From Streptomyces sp. NRRL F-2664 (GTDB taxonomy: Bacteria > Actinomycetota > Actinomycetes > Streptomycetales > Streptomycetaceae): 64,000 bases of DNA. Within the stretch, counting starts at the first letter, position 1. The number at the start of each line of letters is the position of its first letter. Where the stretch lies: assembly GCF_000719345.1 (NCBI RefSeq), contig NZ_JOFX01000001.1, positions 310,001-374,000 on the forward strand. Reading direction: 5' to 3'. The position numbers were made by a program, and so were the translations under genes. The notes under the pieces were generated by a model. That model searched no databases. It was not told the origin of the DNA and worked only from the letters and a program-made list of their open reading frames with translations. This document shows positions 1 through 8,393 of the stretch, one piece after another.

Positions 1-837
1 CCGCTGCCGGGTCCCGAACGCGTGCCCCGCCAGCCACGCGGAGCCGTACCCGGCCACGGCGGCCACCGCGCCCCAGACCGTCATCCACAGGGCCGTCGCC
101 CACTCGCGCACGTCGCACAGACGAGCCAGGGCCATCCCGGCCAGGACGTACGGGAAGTAGGTGGCCAGCGGGTACGCCCCGGTCAGCAGCAGCTCGCACA
201 CCACCGCCGCCAGCCCCGGCCAGCTGGTCAGATCGGCGGCCTCGGGGACCAGGCCGCGCCCCGACGACCCGTACCCGAACAACGGGCCCAGCAGGAACGA
301 CAGCAGCGGCCCCACCACCACCGACGCGCCGGCCACGGCGGTCAGCACCGGTGTGGAGAGCCGGGTGAAGGGCTCGGCAGCCAGGAAGTACACGGCGAAG
401 AAGGCGAGGATGACCAGGAAGCCGGGCCACAACGACGCCAGGTACAGACCCAGTACGGCCAGGACGGCGCTGCGGATCAGCAGCGGACGCCACCGCGACG
501 CCCAGCCCTCGGGACGCCGCGCCGGGTCCGTGCCGCGCTGCGCGAGGACCAGGGAGAAACCTGCGAGCAGGGTGAAGAGGGCAGGGGCACGCCCGTCCGC
601 CGCGACGAGCAGATAGCCGGCACCCTCGGGCTGCGGGCTGGGTCCGACGTGCACGGCGAACATGCCGAGGACGGCGATGCCGCGCACGGCGTCCACCCCG
701 GCCAGCCGGCCGGATCCGCCGCCGCTGCGCCGCTCCGCCGTCGCCTGCGCACCGGCCCCTGCCCCGGCCCCTGTTCCCACCGCTGTCCCCGCCACTGCCG
801 TTCCCGCTCTGAAGTTGGTCGGACCGGCGGTGTTCAT
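1..837 (-). CDS. Membrane acyltransferase-like protein (heparan-alpha-glucosaminide N-acetyltransferase/DUF418 type), 3' end cut by window
   Basis: The minus-strand frame is open from an ATG at 837 to the window edge (279 codons, no stop), so the C-terminal part is missing. After a low-complexity Gly/Ala/Thr head of about 45 residues comes RLAGVDAVRGIAVLGMF. This is the typical first membrane helix of the heparan-alpha-glucosaminide N-acetyltransferase-like and DUF418 membrane protein families: a basic residue, then D-A-x-R-G-I-A-x-L-G. Several further hydrophobic segments follow (for example LLIRSAVLAVLGLYLASLW and PGFLVILAFFAVYFLAAEP), each flanked by charged residues. The likely role is transfer of an acyl group across the membrane to a surface sugar or lipid; the substrate cannot be read from the sequence. 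The gene is divergent from the Nudix gene at 1034. Confidence 0.75.
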   Translation of the reverse strand, partial: MNTAGPTNFRAGTAVAGTAVGTGAGAGAGAQATAERRSGGGSGRLAGVDAVRGIAVLGMFAVHVGPSPQPEGAGYLLVAADGRAPALFTLLAGFSLVLAQRGTDPARRPEGWASRWRPLLIRSAVLAVLGLYLASLWPGFLVILAFFAVYFLAAEPFTRLSTPVLTAVAGASVVVGPLLSFLLGPLFGYGSSGRGLVPEAADLTSWPGLAAVVCELLLTGAYPLATYFPYVLAGMALARLCDVREWATALWMTVWGAVAAVAGYGSAWLAGHAFGTRQR

Positions 838-1033
838 GCCGCCAGCCCGCTCCCGCACGGTAGCAACGGTGATGTAACCGAGTAATAAGGAGGTGGGGGA
901 CGGCGGAGTGCGCTGCCGCCGCGGGACCGCACCGCGCGCCGTAACCCGTGGCCCCCGCCCGCTGTTGCACAGACGGCGGGCCGGACACGGGCCCACGGGC
1001 CCGCACGGGTCCACCCCGGTGAACGGAGTCCCG

Positions 1034-2086
1034 ATGCCGCAGCTGACCGACGACAGCGCGACCGACGACAGTGCGACCGACGCCCCCGAATGCGCCGTTG
1101 ACCCCGGTACCGGGACCTGGATGACTCCGGAGGAGTACGGAGCCTCGCGGGCCGCCGTCTGGACCGCAGCCGTCGTCCTGGTGACGGACACCGACGGCCG
1201 CATCCTCGTCCAGAGCGTCGACTACCGCGCCGAGCGGATGCTCCCCGGCGGGGCGGTCGACGCGGGCGAGGCGCCGTCCGCCGCGGCCGCCCGGGAACTG
1301 CGCGAGGAACTCGGCGTCGACGGCCACTACCCGCGCGGCCTGGCCGTGGACTGGATTCCCGCCGACACCCCGGGATTCCCCCCGGCGATGCGGTTCCCGG
1401 GGGAGGTCCTGCACGTCTACGACGGCGGGACCTGGACACCGGAGCGCATCGACGGCGTCCGCCTCCCGGCGCAGGAGATCACCGGCATCCACTTCGCCGA
1501 GCCGGCCGACCTGCCCGCCCTGATGGACCCGGGCGACGCCCGCCGCGCCCTGTCCGCCCTGCGGGCCCGTATCAACGGCTCCGGCGCCGCCTTCCTGGAG
1601 GACGGCCGCCCCACCGCACCGACCGCCCTCGACCGGCTCGGCGTGCTCCGCACCCGCCGGGTCCCGCAGCGGGGCGCCTGGCACGACGGCCCGGTCCCCG
1701 CGCAGCTGCCCGTACGGGACGTGTCCGGCTGGCTGTTCGCACCCGACGGCCGGGTCCTGCTCCTGATCGCCCGGGCCACCGGCGCCGTCCACCTGCCGCC
1801 CCCGGCCGCCGCGCTCTGCGCGGGACCGGTGCCGCTCGGCCACCGCTCCGGCGAGGAGGGCGCCCACGCCCGCGTCGCGGCCCGCCTCACCGGCCTCCCG
1901 CCGGCCGCGGACCCGGCGTACGCCCGCCTGCTCGCCACCCCCGAACAGGTCCGCGAACTGAGCGACTGGGGCCCGGCCGGCGAGGCCGAGCTGGCTGCCG
2001 TCCTGGCCGCCCGCGCCCGGTTCCACCTGCCCGCCGCCGCCCGCACCCCGCTGGCGGAACTCCCCGAGGAGGGCGTGCGCTGGTGA
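1034..2086 (+). CDS. NUDIX hydrolase with a second, degenerate Nudix-like half
   Basis: 350 aa. The ATG at 1034 follows a GGAG 7 nt upstream; the same frame is open further upstream but without a better start. Residues about 45-150 form a Nudix domain with a complete box at about 71-94: GG, then G-E, then RELREELG, matching the GX5EX7REUXEEXGU signature that binds Mg2+ and cleaves nucleoside diphosphates linked to X. The C-terminal half (about 225-350) begins with the same kind of strand pattern (VRDVSGWLFAPDGRVLLL) but has no RExxEE box. It is probably a catalytically dead second Nudix fold used for substrate binding or dimerisation (inference). The substrate is unknown. Confidence 0.85.
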   Translation: MPQLTDDSATDDSATDAPECAVDPGTGTWMTPEEYGASRAAVWTAAVVLVTDTDGRILVQSVDYRAERMLPGGAVDAGEAPSAAAARELREELGVDGHYPRGLAVDWIPADTPGFPPAMRFPGEVLHVYDGGTWTPERIDGVRLPAQEITGIHFAEPADLPALMDPGDARRALSALRARINGSGAAFLEDGRPTAPTALDRLGVLRTRRVPQRGAWHDGPVPAQLPVRDVSGWLFAPDGRVLLLIARATGAVHLPPPAAALCAGPVPLGHRSGEEGAHARVAARLTGLPPAADPAYARLLATPEQVRELSDWGPAGEAELAAVLAARARFHLPAAARTPLAELPEEGVRW

Positions 2087-2185
2087 CGGCCGGGGCCGAC
2101 CCGCCCCGGCCCGCGGCCGCGGCCGTCGCGGGGGCCGGGCCGCGAAATCCGGCGTCCGCCGTGCGCGGTCCCGCAGCATGGGGCC

Positions 2186-2671
2186 ATGAGCGACAGCGCG
2201 ATCACCTACACCCTGTACATCCAGGCCGATCCGTCCCGCGTCTGGCAGGCCCTCACCGACCCCGCCCTCACCCGCCGCTACTGGGGGCTGAGCTTCGAGA
2301 CCGACTGGGCGGTGGGCTCGGCGATGGACTGGGTCGAGCGCGGCGCCCGCACCAGTGACCCCGGCCAGCTGGTCCTCGGCTGCGTGCCCGACCGCCTGCT
2401 GTCCTACACCTGGCACACCTTCAGCCCGCAATGGGCGGCTGCGGCCGGGATCGACGAGGAACTCCGGGCCCGGCTCGCGCAGGAGCCCCGCACGAAGGTG
2501 ACGTACGAGATCGAGCCCGTCGGCGACACCCTCGCCCGCCTCACGATCCGCCACGAGGGCTTCCAGCCGGGCGGCGCCCTGATCGGCCTGTGCGGGCAGG
2601 CCTGGCCGATGCTCGCGTCGAGCCTGAAGACCCTGCTGGAGACGGGGGCGCCGCTGCCCCAGGGGGTATAG
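2186..2671 (+). CDS. SRPBCC domain protein (AHSA1-like)
   Basis: 161 aa, close to the single-domain size of the Aha1 C-terminal-like/START-fold family. The N-terminus (ITYTLYIQADPSRVWQALTD) and the segment TRRYWGLSFETDWAVGS are typical first strand and helix of SRPBCC small-ligand-binding proteins. The end (LTIRHEGFQPG, then a terminal helix around WPMLASSLKTLLETG) matches the family's closing helix. The ligand is unknown. The gene starts about 100 bp after the Nudix gene on the same strand and may be read with it, though no promoter or terminator separates them clearly. Confidence 0.8.
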   Translation: MSDSAITYTLYIQADPSRVWQALTDPALTRRYWGLSFETDWAVGSAMDWVERGARTSDPGQLVLGCVPDRLLSYTWHTFSPQWAAAAGIDEELRARLAQEPRTKVTYEIEPVGDTLARLTIRHEGFQPGGALIGLCGQAWPMLASSLKTLLETGAPLPQGV

Positions 2672-2951
2672 GCCGTGTCCGCAGCCCCCCGCCTGCCCGG
2701 CAGGGTCCGGCGCTCCTCCGCGCCCCCTGACCGGAGGGTGCCGGCTGCGACCTGACCGATCCGTCCGGGCCGAGGCCGCCGCCCCCGGTGCGCCCGGACG
2801 GCACCCTGACCACGGGTACGCCCCGGCGGTCGTGTGAAATGGGTGCCATGCGGACAGGCAAGAAGCAGCGGCGGCCCGCCGGCGGCATACCGACGAGGAC
2901 GGTCACACCGGTGCCCGGAGACCGGGCCGGGTCGGTCGCGGGCGGCACCCG

Positions 2952-3476
2952 ATGAGCCCCTCCGGCGCCCGCACGCCCCCCGAGCACTGGCGCTACGCCC
3001 GCCACCTCGAAGCCCTGGCCGCGACGCCCGGCGCACATGCCGAGGCCGAGGCCGACACCGTCGCCGCCGTCCTGCGCGACCCCGACCGGGTGATGGCCGA
3101 GAGCGCCGTCGTCACCCATCTCGACCGCCGGGCGGCCGGCCTGCTCACCGACGACGGCTTCACCGCCTGGGCGGGGGCGATCTCCGGCGTCCTCGCCGGC
3201 CGGGCCTTCCCCGAGCGGCGGCTGCGCGAGTGGAGCCTGCTCAAGGCCGTGACCCGCGGCGAGCCGTGGTCCGCCGCCGAGCTGGCCGGCGCGTCGGACT
3301 GGTGCCAGCGCACCGCGGTCCGGCTGCTCGCCTCGTGCGAGGCTCTGGAGCTGCTGGCCGCCGGCGCCCGTACGGGCCGCGTCCGCTATGCCGCCGCCGA
3401 ACGCCTGCGCCGGCGAGCCGTCGACCCGCGCATCCGCGTGACCCCCGGGACCGGCGGGCTGGGGCTGCCCCGATGA
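2952..3476 (+). CDS. Conserved hypothetical protein, helical, coupled to GNAT
   Basis: 174 aa of unrecognised family. It is mostly Ala/Arg/Glu/Leu-rich helix, with a segment around residues 85-140 (EWSLLKAVTRGEPWSAAELAGASDW onward) that looks like a winged-helix or HEAT-like scaffold. The stop codon overlaps the start of the next gene as ATGA at 3473-3476, so it is almost certainly translated together with the acetyltransferase. That coupling and the coding bias are the main evidence that it is real. No catalytic motif is visible. Confidence 0.65.
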   Translation: MSPSGARTPPEHWRYARHLEALAATPGAHAEAEADTVAAVLRDPDRVMAESAVVTHLDRRAAGLLTDDGFTAWAGAISGVLAGRAFPERRLREWSLLKAVTRGEPWSAAELAGASDWCQRTAVRLLASCEALELLAAGARTGRVRYAAAERLRRRAVDPRIRVTPGTGGLGLPR

Positions 3477-4234
3477 CCGGTCCGCACCTCTCGCGCATCA
3501 ACCGCTTCATGGCGGCCTTCGCCCGCCGCCAGGCGACCCGTACCGTCGCGCTGCCCGGAGGGTTCGCCGCCTTCGACGACCTGTTCCCGCAGTCCCGCGC
3601 GAACAACCAGGTGGTGATCGACGGAGCCGTCGACGCCGAGGCGCTACCCGCCCTCGCGGAGGACGCCCTCGGTCACCTGCCGCACCGGCTGGTCTGCGTA
3701 CTCGACGAGGACACCGCGCGGGCGTGCGTCGGGCCCATGGTCCGGGCCGGCTACACCCACTCCGGCTACCTGGTGATGGTCCACACCGGTCCGGTGCCGG
3801 ACCGCGCGAGTGCCGAGGAGGTTTCCCTCGACGCTCTGCGCGGCCCGCTGACGACCCGTTGGCGCGGCATCCTCCCCGACGTCGACGACGAGGTCGTGCG
3901 CCAGCTCGTCGACCGCCGCGAGTCCCGCCTCCGCGGCGCCGACGACGTCCGCTTCATCGGTTCGCGCGCGGCGGACGGAGAGGTCGCCTCCTGGGCCGAC
4001 CTCTATCTCGACCCGGCGGCGGGAACGGCCCAGATCGAGGATTTGATGACCTCGCAGGCCCACTTCGGCCGCGGCCACGCCGACGCCGTGCTGGCGACCG
4101 CACTGCGCCTGGCCGCGGAGGCGGGCTGCGGCACCCGCTTCCTGACCGCCGACGCGACGGACTGGCCGCGGCACTGGTACGGGCGCCGCGGCTTCGAGGT
4201 CGTCGGCCGTTCGCACGTCTTCGAACGCGAATGA
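3473..4234 (+). CDS. GNAT family N-acetyltransferase
   Basis: 253 aa starting at the ATG of an ATGA overlap with the preceding gene. The C-terminal 110 residues carry the GNAT pattern: a strand with acidic residues (ASWADLYLDPAAGTAQIEDLMT), then the acetyl-CoA loop region GRGHADAVLATALRLA, and a final strand-helix with HWYGRRGFEVVGRSHVF, the classic YxRxGF ending. The N-terminal 120 residues resemble the extended N-terminal half of some actinobacterial GNAT proteins. The acceptor is unknown. The coupled upstream gene may encode a partner or substrate-recognition protein (inference). Confidence 0.82.
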   Translation: MTGPHLSRINRFMAAFARRQATRTVALPGGFAAFDDLFPQSRANNQVVIDGAVDAEALPALAEDALGHLPHRLVCVLDEDTARACVGPMVRAGYTHSGYLVMVHTGPVPDRASAEEVSLDALRGPLTTRWRGILPDVDDEVVRQLVDRRESRLRGADDVRFIGSRAADGEVASWADLYLDPAAGTAQIEDLMTSQAHFGRGHADAVLATALRLAAEAGCGTRFLTADATDWPRHWYGRRGFEVVGRSHVFERE

Positions 4235-4240
4235 CCCGGG

Positions 4241-4278
4241 TGCGGGGGACCGGCCGGCGAGCCGGGCGGTCCCCCGCA
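4241..4278. terminator. Bidirectional hairpin terminator between convergent genes
   Basis: Perfect 12-bp inverted repeat: TGCGGGGGACCG at 4241-4252 and its reverse complement at 4267-4278, separated by 14 nt. It sits in the 49 bp between the convergent GNAT and helicase stops, so it can end transcription from both sides. There is no T-tract, as is usual in Streptomyces. Confidence 0.7.
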
Positions 4279-4283
4279 GGGCA

Positions 4284-5765
4284 TCAGATGCCGCGGCGGA
4301 CCCGGGCGGCCCGGCGGGCTTCGGCCTGCTGACGGGCCTCCAGCGTCTTGCGGGACTCCTTGCCGCGCCCGGGCCGGCCGGGGCGGGTGCCGATGCCGCG
4401 GAAGCCGAGCTCCGTCCCCGACGGCCTGCCCTTGGCGTCGGTGGGCGAGGCCCCGGACAGCGGCACACCGGACGGGGCCTTCGCCCCGGTGATCCTGCTG
4501 AGCGCCGCCTCGCCGGACCGCACCTGCGTGATCGTCGGCCGGATCCGGGCGTCGGACAGCAGCCGGACCATGTCCCGCCGCTGGTTCGGCGTGACGAGGG
4601 TGACGACCCGGCCCGACTCGCCGGCCCGGGCCGTACGGCCACCGCGGTGCAGGTAGTCCTTGTGGTCGGCCGGCGGGTCGACGTTGACGACCAGGTCGAG
4701 GTCGTCGATGTGGATGCCGCGTGCCGCGACGTTCGTCGCGACCAGCACGGTGACGGCCCCGGCCTTGAACTGGGCCAGGGTGCGGGTGCGCTGCGGCTGC
4801 GACTTGCCGCTGTGCAGGCCCTCCGCCCGCACGCCCATCGCGCGCAGGTGCTTCACGAACTGGTCGACCCCGTGCTTGGTGTCCAGGAACATCAGCACGC
4901 GGTTGTCGCGGGCCGCGATCTCGGTCGCCGCGGAGATCTTGTCGGCCGCGTGGATGTGCAGGACGTGGTGGTCCATCGTCGTCACCGCGCCCGCCTGCGG
5001 GTCGACGGACGAGGAGACCGGGTCCTTCAGGTACCGGCGGACCAGCTGGTCGACATTGCGGTCCAGGGTCGCCGAGAAGAGCATCCGCTGGCCCGCGTGG
5101 TGGACCTGGTCCAGGATCTCCGTGACCTGGGGCATGAATCCCATGTCGCACATCTGGTCGGCCTCGTCGAGGACGGTGATCCGCACCCGCTCCAGGTGCA
5201 CGTCCCGCCGTCCGACCAGATCGCTGAGGCGCCCGGGGGTGGCCACGACGACCTCGGCACCGGTCCGCAGGGCGCTGACCTGCCGGCCGATGGACAGCCC
5301 GCCCACCACCGTGGCCATCCGCAGCCGCAGGGCCGCCGCGTACGGCTGCAGCGCCTCGGTCACCTGCTGGGCCAGCTCGCGCGTCGGTACGAGGACCAGG
5401 GCCAGCGGCCGCTTCGGATCGGCCTGCTGCCCCGCCGTGCGCGCGAGCAGGGCCAGCCCGAAGGCGAGCGTCTTGCCCGAGCCGGTGCGCCCCCGCCCGA
5501 GGACGTCCCGCCCGGCGAGGGCGTTGGGAAGGGTCGCGGCCTGGATCGGGAACGGCTGCGTCACCGACAGGGAGGCCAGGGTCTCCATCAGCTCGGCGGG
5601 CAGGTCGAGCTCGGCGAACGACTCCACCGGCGCCAGTGCCGGCGACTTCGGCTCGGGCATCGCGAACTCGCCCTGCGGTCCGATGTTCCGGGGGGTGGCG
5701 GTCTTCGAACCGCCCTTGGCACCGCCCTTCACACCGAAGCGCCCATGGGCTGACGGGTTCCTCAT
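4284..5765 (-). CDS. DEAD-box RNA helicase
   Basis: 493 aa from the ATG at 5765, preceded by AAAGG 6 nt upstream; the frame is open 26 codons further but that extension is low-complexity. All helicase motifs are present: motif I GRTGSGKT (about 93), Ia PTRELAQQ (about 127), TPGRL, II DEAD (about 200), III SAT (about 231), V with VATNVAARGIHIDDLDLVVNVD, and VI HRGGRTARAG. It unwinds RNA duplexes with ATP. A basic Gly/Lys head (GVKGGAKGGSK) and a basic Arg-rich tail probably bind RNA. A cold-shock protein gene lies 1.2 kb away, a pairing expected for cold adaptation of RNA structure. A MarR gene sits 74 bp upstream on the same strand. Confidence 0.93.
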   Translation of the reverse strand: MRNPSAHGRFGVKGGAKGGSKTATPRNIGPQGEFAMPEPKSPALAPVESFAELDLPAELMETLASLSVTQPFPIQAATLPNALAGRDVLGRGRTGSGKTLAFGLALLARTAGQQADPKRPLALVLVPTRELAQQVTEALQPYAAALRLRMATVVGGLSIGRQVSALRTGAEVVVATPGRLSDLVGRRDVHLERVRITVLDEADQMCDMGFMPQVTEILDQVHHAGQRMLFSATLDRNVDQLVRRYLKDPVSSSVDPQAGAVTTMDHHVLHIHAADKISAATEIAARDNRVLMFLDTKHGVDQFVKHLRAMGVRAEGLHSGKSQPQRTRTLAQFKAGAVTVLVATNVAARGIHIDDLDLVVNVDPPADHKDYLHRGGRTARAGESGRVVTLVTPNQRRDMVRLLSDARIRPTITQVRSGEAALSRITGAKAPSGVPLSGASPTDAKGRPSGTELGFRGIGTRPGRPGRGKESRKTLEARQQAEARRAARVRRGI

Positions 5766-5839
5766 GCAGGACCTTTCGAAGCAGGGGGGAAGAAGGAAGC
5801 AGGGGAGAGGGGGAGTGGGGGAGAGGGGAAGGAGATTGG

Positions 5840-6361
5840 TCAACCGCCCATGGTACCAGCGGAGGGCAGGCCCTCCGGGGCGTCCAGTTCGCCGGAGCGG
5901 ACCTGGGCGCAGTGGGCACGGACCTCGGCGGCGGCGCGTTCGAACCAGTCGGCGATCACGGCGATCTCGTCGGGGGTGTAGTCCGCGAACAGCGTGCCGA
6001 GCCGATCGTAGAAGGGCTGGTAGACGGCGAAGACCCGGGCTGCCGCGGCCGGCTCCGCCACCACCCGGACCCGGCGCCGGTCGGCCGGATCGGGGCGCCG
6101 CCGCGCATAGCCGGCCTTCTCCAGGCGGTTGAGCACGCCGGTGACGGCGCCGGTGGTCAGGTCCACCAGTTCGGCCAGGTCGCCGGCGGCGAGGGGGTTC
6201 TCACCGGCGCCCAGGATGTGCCCGAGGCAGGTCAGATCGGTGACGTTGAGGCCCAGCCGCTGCGCCACCTCCTGCTGGCCGACGATGCCGAGGGCGACGA
6301 ACTGGTCCATGCGCGAAAGCGCCTCCGCGGGTGTGGCCGCGGGGCGGGGCTTGCCTTGCAC
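5840..6361 (-). CDS. MarR family transcriptional regulator
   Basis: 173 aa from a GTG at 6361. I prefer this start because AAGGAG lies 7 nt upstream, whereas the ATG at 6379 has no ribosome site and sits against the probable operator. The winged-helix core runs from about residue 40 to 100: GDLAELVDLTTGAVTGVLNRL is the recognition helix region, and GYARRRPDPADRRRVRVV is the typical MarR wing with its D-x-R-D/R-R motif. MarR dimers bind palindromes and respond to small ligands. A 6-1-6 palindrome immediately upstream (6380-6392) suggests autoregulation and control of the divergent membrane gene. The downstream helicase may be in the same transcript. Confidence 0.85.
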   Translation of the reverse strand: MQGKPRPAATPAEALSRMDQFVALGIVGQQEVAQRLGLNVTDLTCLGHILGAGENPLAAGDLAELVDLTTGAVTGVLNRLEKAGYARRRPDPADRRRVRVVAEPAAAARVFAVYQPFYDRLGTLFADYTPDEIAVIADWFERAAAEVRAHCAQVRSGELDAPEGLPSAGTMGG

Positions 6362-6379
6362 GCAGATACTCCTTAGCAT

Positions 6380-6392
6380 CTAAGTTACTTAG
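6380..6392. promoter_or_regulatory. Palindromic operator, probable MarR box
   Basis: CTAAGT-T-ACTTAG is a perfect 6-1-6 palindrome in an AT-rich island (6362-6425) between the divergent MarR gene and the HGxxPAAW gene. Its placement 19 bp upstream of the MarR GTG fits an autoregulatory site. Binding by this MarR is inferred. Confidence 0.55.
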
Positions 6393-6471
6393 CTTGTGAG
6401 ATACTTACCTTGCGAAATAAGGATCCCCTTGTCTCCGAGCCTACTGCTGCCCCCTTCGACCAGGGAGAACC

Positions 6472-6840
6472 ATGAGCGCGCACGGTCACGTCGACCTCGG
6501 CCACACGGTGGCCGGCTGGACCGGAACCACACTGGCCCTTCTGGGCTTCGCCGGCGCGGGCGCCGCGCTGTGCGCGGCCTGGCCGCCCGGCATCCTGATC
6601 GGCCTCGCCGTCGTGGCCCTGGCCGGGGTCGCCACCTGGCTGCTGCACCTTGCCGGATGGGGCAAGCCGAGCGGCCCCCGCTCCGAAGCCGACTGGGACT
6701 GGCGGGTCCGGGACACCGCGGCCCGCGCCGGGCACGCCGACTGCCTGGGCTGCCGGGTGGCCGCCCGGCCCCGCCGTGCCCCGGTGGCCCTCGCCCCTTC
6801 CCGGCCCGCGGTGCCGCTGGCGGCCGACGAGGCCGCCTGA
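6472..6840 (+). CDS. HGxxPAAW-type small membrane protein
   Basis: 122 aa. The N-terminus MSAHGHVDLGHTVAGWTGT is a variant of the HGxxPAAW signature of small Streptomyces membrane proteins: His-Gly is kept, and P-A-A-W appears as V-A-G-W. Two hydrophobic helices follow (about 20-40 and 42-62). The cytoplasmic tail contains CLGCR, a possible metal or redox cysteine pair, and a Pro/Ala-rich end. Function is unknown. It is preceded by an AT-rich divergent promoter region shared with the MarR gene, and GGGAGAACC provides a ribosome site. Confidence 0.75.
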   Translation: MSAHGHVDLGHTVAGWTGTTLALLGFAGAGAALCAAWPPGILIGLAVVALAGVATWLLHLAGWGKPSGPRSEADWDWRVRDTAARAGHADCLGCRVAARPRRAPVALAPSRPAVPLAADEAA

Positions 6841-7008
6841 GCCTGTACGGCGGGCCTGCCCCCCGTATCGCGGACAAGTCGACCGCAAGTTCGCATGCGC
6901 GACGCGCCCCGGTTGGCCGCGTTCGGCGTGTGCTGTGGAGCACCGTCGGGCAGGATCGAGACGGCCGCGTGTGCGGCCCGCAGTGGACCGTTGTGAAGGA
7001 TCAGCAAG

Positions 7009-7215
7009 ATGGCAACAGGTGTCGTGAAGTGGTTCAACTCGGAGAAGGGGTTCGGCTTCATCCAGCAGGACGACGGCGGTCCTGATGTGTTCGTGCACTT
7101 CTCCGCCATCCAGACCACGGGCTTCAAGTCGCTGGAGGAGAACGCGCGGGTCGACTACACCGTCACCCAGGGCCCCAAGGGCCCCCAGGCCGACAACGTG
7201 GTCCCCCTCGGGTAG
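7009..7215 (+). CDS. Cold-shock protein (CspA family)
   Basis: 68 aa, the standard length. It carries both RNA-binding motifs, [12 protein letters not shown] (RNP1-type K-G-F-G-F) and DVFVHFSAI (RNP2), in a five-stranded OB fold. It binds single-stranded RNA and DNA and melts RNA structure. GAAGGA lies about 8 nt before the ATG. The 168-nt untranslated stretch before it (6841-7008) would give a long 5' leader, as in many csp genes. A strong terminator follows at 7237. Confidence 0.95.
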   Translation: MATGVVKWFNSEKGFGFIQQDDGGPDVFVHFSAIQTTGFKSLEENARVDYTVTQGPKGPQADNVVPLG

Positions 7216-7236
7216 CCGCCGCCACGCGCCGTGCAG

Positions 7237-7266
7237 CAGGCCCCGCCGGTCCGCCGGCGGGGCCTG
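7237..7266 (+). terminator. Strong hairpin terminator after csp
   Basis: Perfect 13-bp stem CAGGCCCCGCCGG (7237-7249) pairing with 7254-7266 around a TCCG tetraloop, 21 nt after the cold-shock stop codon. Very stable; no U-tract. Confidence 0.8.
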
Positions 7267-7339
7267 CCGCGTCTGCGGGAGCCGGCGCCGCCCGCTCCCG
7301 CAGGTCGTGTCCGCTGCGTCCCGCCCGCTCGGCGGGGAC

Positions 7340-7936
7340 CTACTGGCCGGCCCGGTGCAGGGCCAGGAGCAGCGGCCACAGGTGGTCCGCCAGTACGGAC
7401 GGGCCCACCGGGATCTCCTCGTGCAGCCAGTCGGCGAGCACCCCGGTGAAGGTCGCGGCGACCGCCGAGGCGACCAGCTCCGGCCGGGGGGCGCCCACTG
7501 CCGCGCGCTCGGCGCGGGCGCGGGCGCGCAGCTCCCGGTGCAAGCGGTCGCCGAGGGGTCCGCCGCCGCCCGGGAGGAGCAGGGTGCGGTAGAGCGGCGC
7601 CCGCTCGGCCGCACCCGTCAGGAACACGGCCAGTGCGGCGGGGGGACGGGCCGGGGGAAGCGGCGAGGGGCCGGTCTGCCAGGCGTGCAGGGCGTCGACC
7701 GCCGCGTGGACCACGCCCGCGCACGCGTCGACCGCGAGCGCGGCTAGGTCCTCGTAGTGCAGGTAGAAGGTGGCCCGGCCGACGCCGGCCCGGCGGACCA
7801 CCGCCGAGACGCTGACCTCCGCGAGCGGCCGGCCCGCGCACTCGGCCAGCAGGCTCTCGCGCAGCCGCGCCTTCGTCCGGGCCGTGCGTGGGTCCTCGGG
7901 GCGGTCCTGCTCCCGTCCGGCGGGCTGCGGACTCAC
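7340..7936 (-). CDS. TetR family transcriptional regulator
   Basis: 198 aa from a GTG at 7936 that overlaps the stop of the upstream DUF1304 gene (GTGA). The N-terminal helix-turn-helix reads TKARLRESLLAECAGRPL, then SVSAVVRRAGVGRATFYLHY, the canonical TetR recognition helix with F-Y-x-H-Y/F. The remaining 130 residues are an alpha-helical ligand and dimer domain. Being the second gene of a two-gene operon, it probably controls its own promoter; the imperfect palindrome at 8328-8343 is a candidate site. The ligand is unknown. Confidence 0.87.
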   Translation of the reverse strand: MSPQPAGREQDRPEDPRTARTKARLRESLLAECAGRPLAEVSVSAVVRRAGVGRATFYLHYEDLAALAVDACAGVVHAAVDALHAWQTGPSPLPPARPPAALAVFLTGAAERAPLYRTLLLPGGGGPLGDRLHRELRARARAERAAVGAPRPELVASAVAATFTGVLADWLHEEIPVGPSVLADHLWPLLLALHRAGQ

Positions 7937-8286
7937 GCGGCCAGCAGAGCGGCGCCGAGCGCGAGGGCGCCGGGGACGGCTTGGGCGAGCAGGATCCGGC
8001 GGTTGGCGGTCACGGCGCCGAACACCCCCGCCACGACCACGCAGACGAGGAAGAAGACCTGTGTGGCGAGCGAGTCGACGACCAGCCCCCAGACCAGCCC
8101 GGCGGCGAGGAAGCCGTTGTACAGGCCCTGATTGGCGGCGAGCGGCGCGGTCAGCCGTGCGGTGTCCGCGTCGAACCCTGGCAGCGCCCGCCCCGGCGGC
8201 CGCTGCCACAGGAACATCTCCAGGACCAGGAAATAGGCGTGCAGTGCGGCCACGAGGCCGATCAGGATCTGCGCGACCGTCTGCAT
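7933..8286 (-). CDS. DUF1304 family membrane protein
   Basis: 117 aa with four predicted hydrophobic helices. It matches the DUF1304 pattern: the N-terminal helix ILIGLVAALHAYFLVLEMFLW with conserved E-M-F-W, then ANQGLYNGFLAAGL and a small C-terminal pair of helices. Members are small integral membrane proteins of unknown function, often next to TetR genes, as here. It is the first gene of the operon and is translationally coupled to the regulator. Confidence 0.85.
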   Translation of the reverse strand: MQTVAQILIGLVAALHAYFLVLEMFLWQRPPGRALPGFDADTARLTAPLAANQGLYNGFLAAGLVWGLVVDSLATQVFFLVCVVVAGVFGAVTANRRILLAQAVPGALALGAALLAA

Positions 8287-8327
8287 CGGGCCGTCTCCAC
8301 TTCTCGCACCGTGCGGGACTCGACTTT

Positions 8328-8343
8328 CTGAACAACTGTACAG
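8328..8343. promoter_or_regulatory. Imperfect palindrome upstream of the DUF1304-tetR operon
   Basis: CTGAACAACTGTACAG reads CTG-x-ACA-xx-TGT-x-CAG in both directions (12 of 16 positions symmetric). It lies 42 bp upstream of the operon start, where a TetR operator would be expected. Binding is inferred. Confidence 0.4.
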
Positions 8344-8393
8344 GAAGTCCGGCCCGGCCCCGGTCCTCCGAGACTCCCGGCGGGCAGCCGCCC

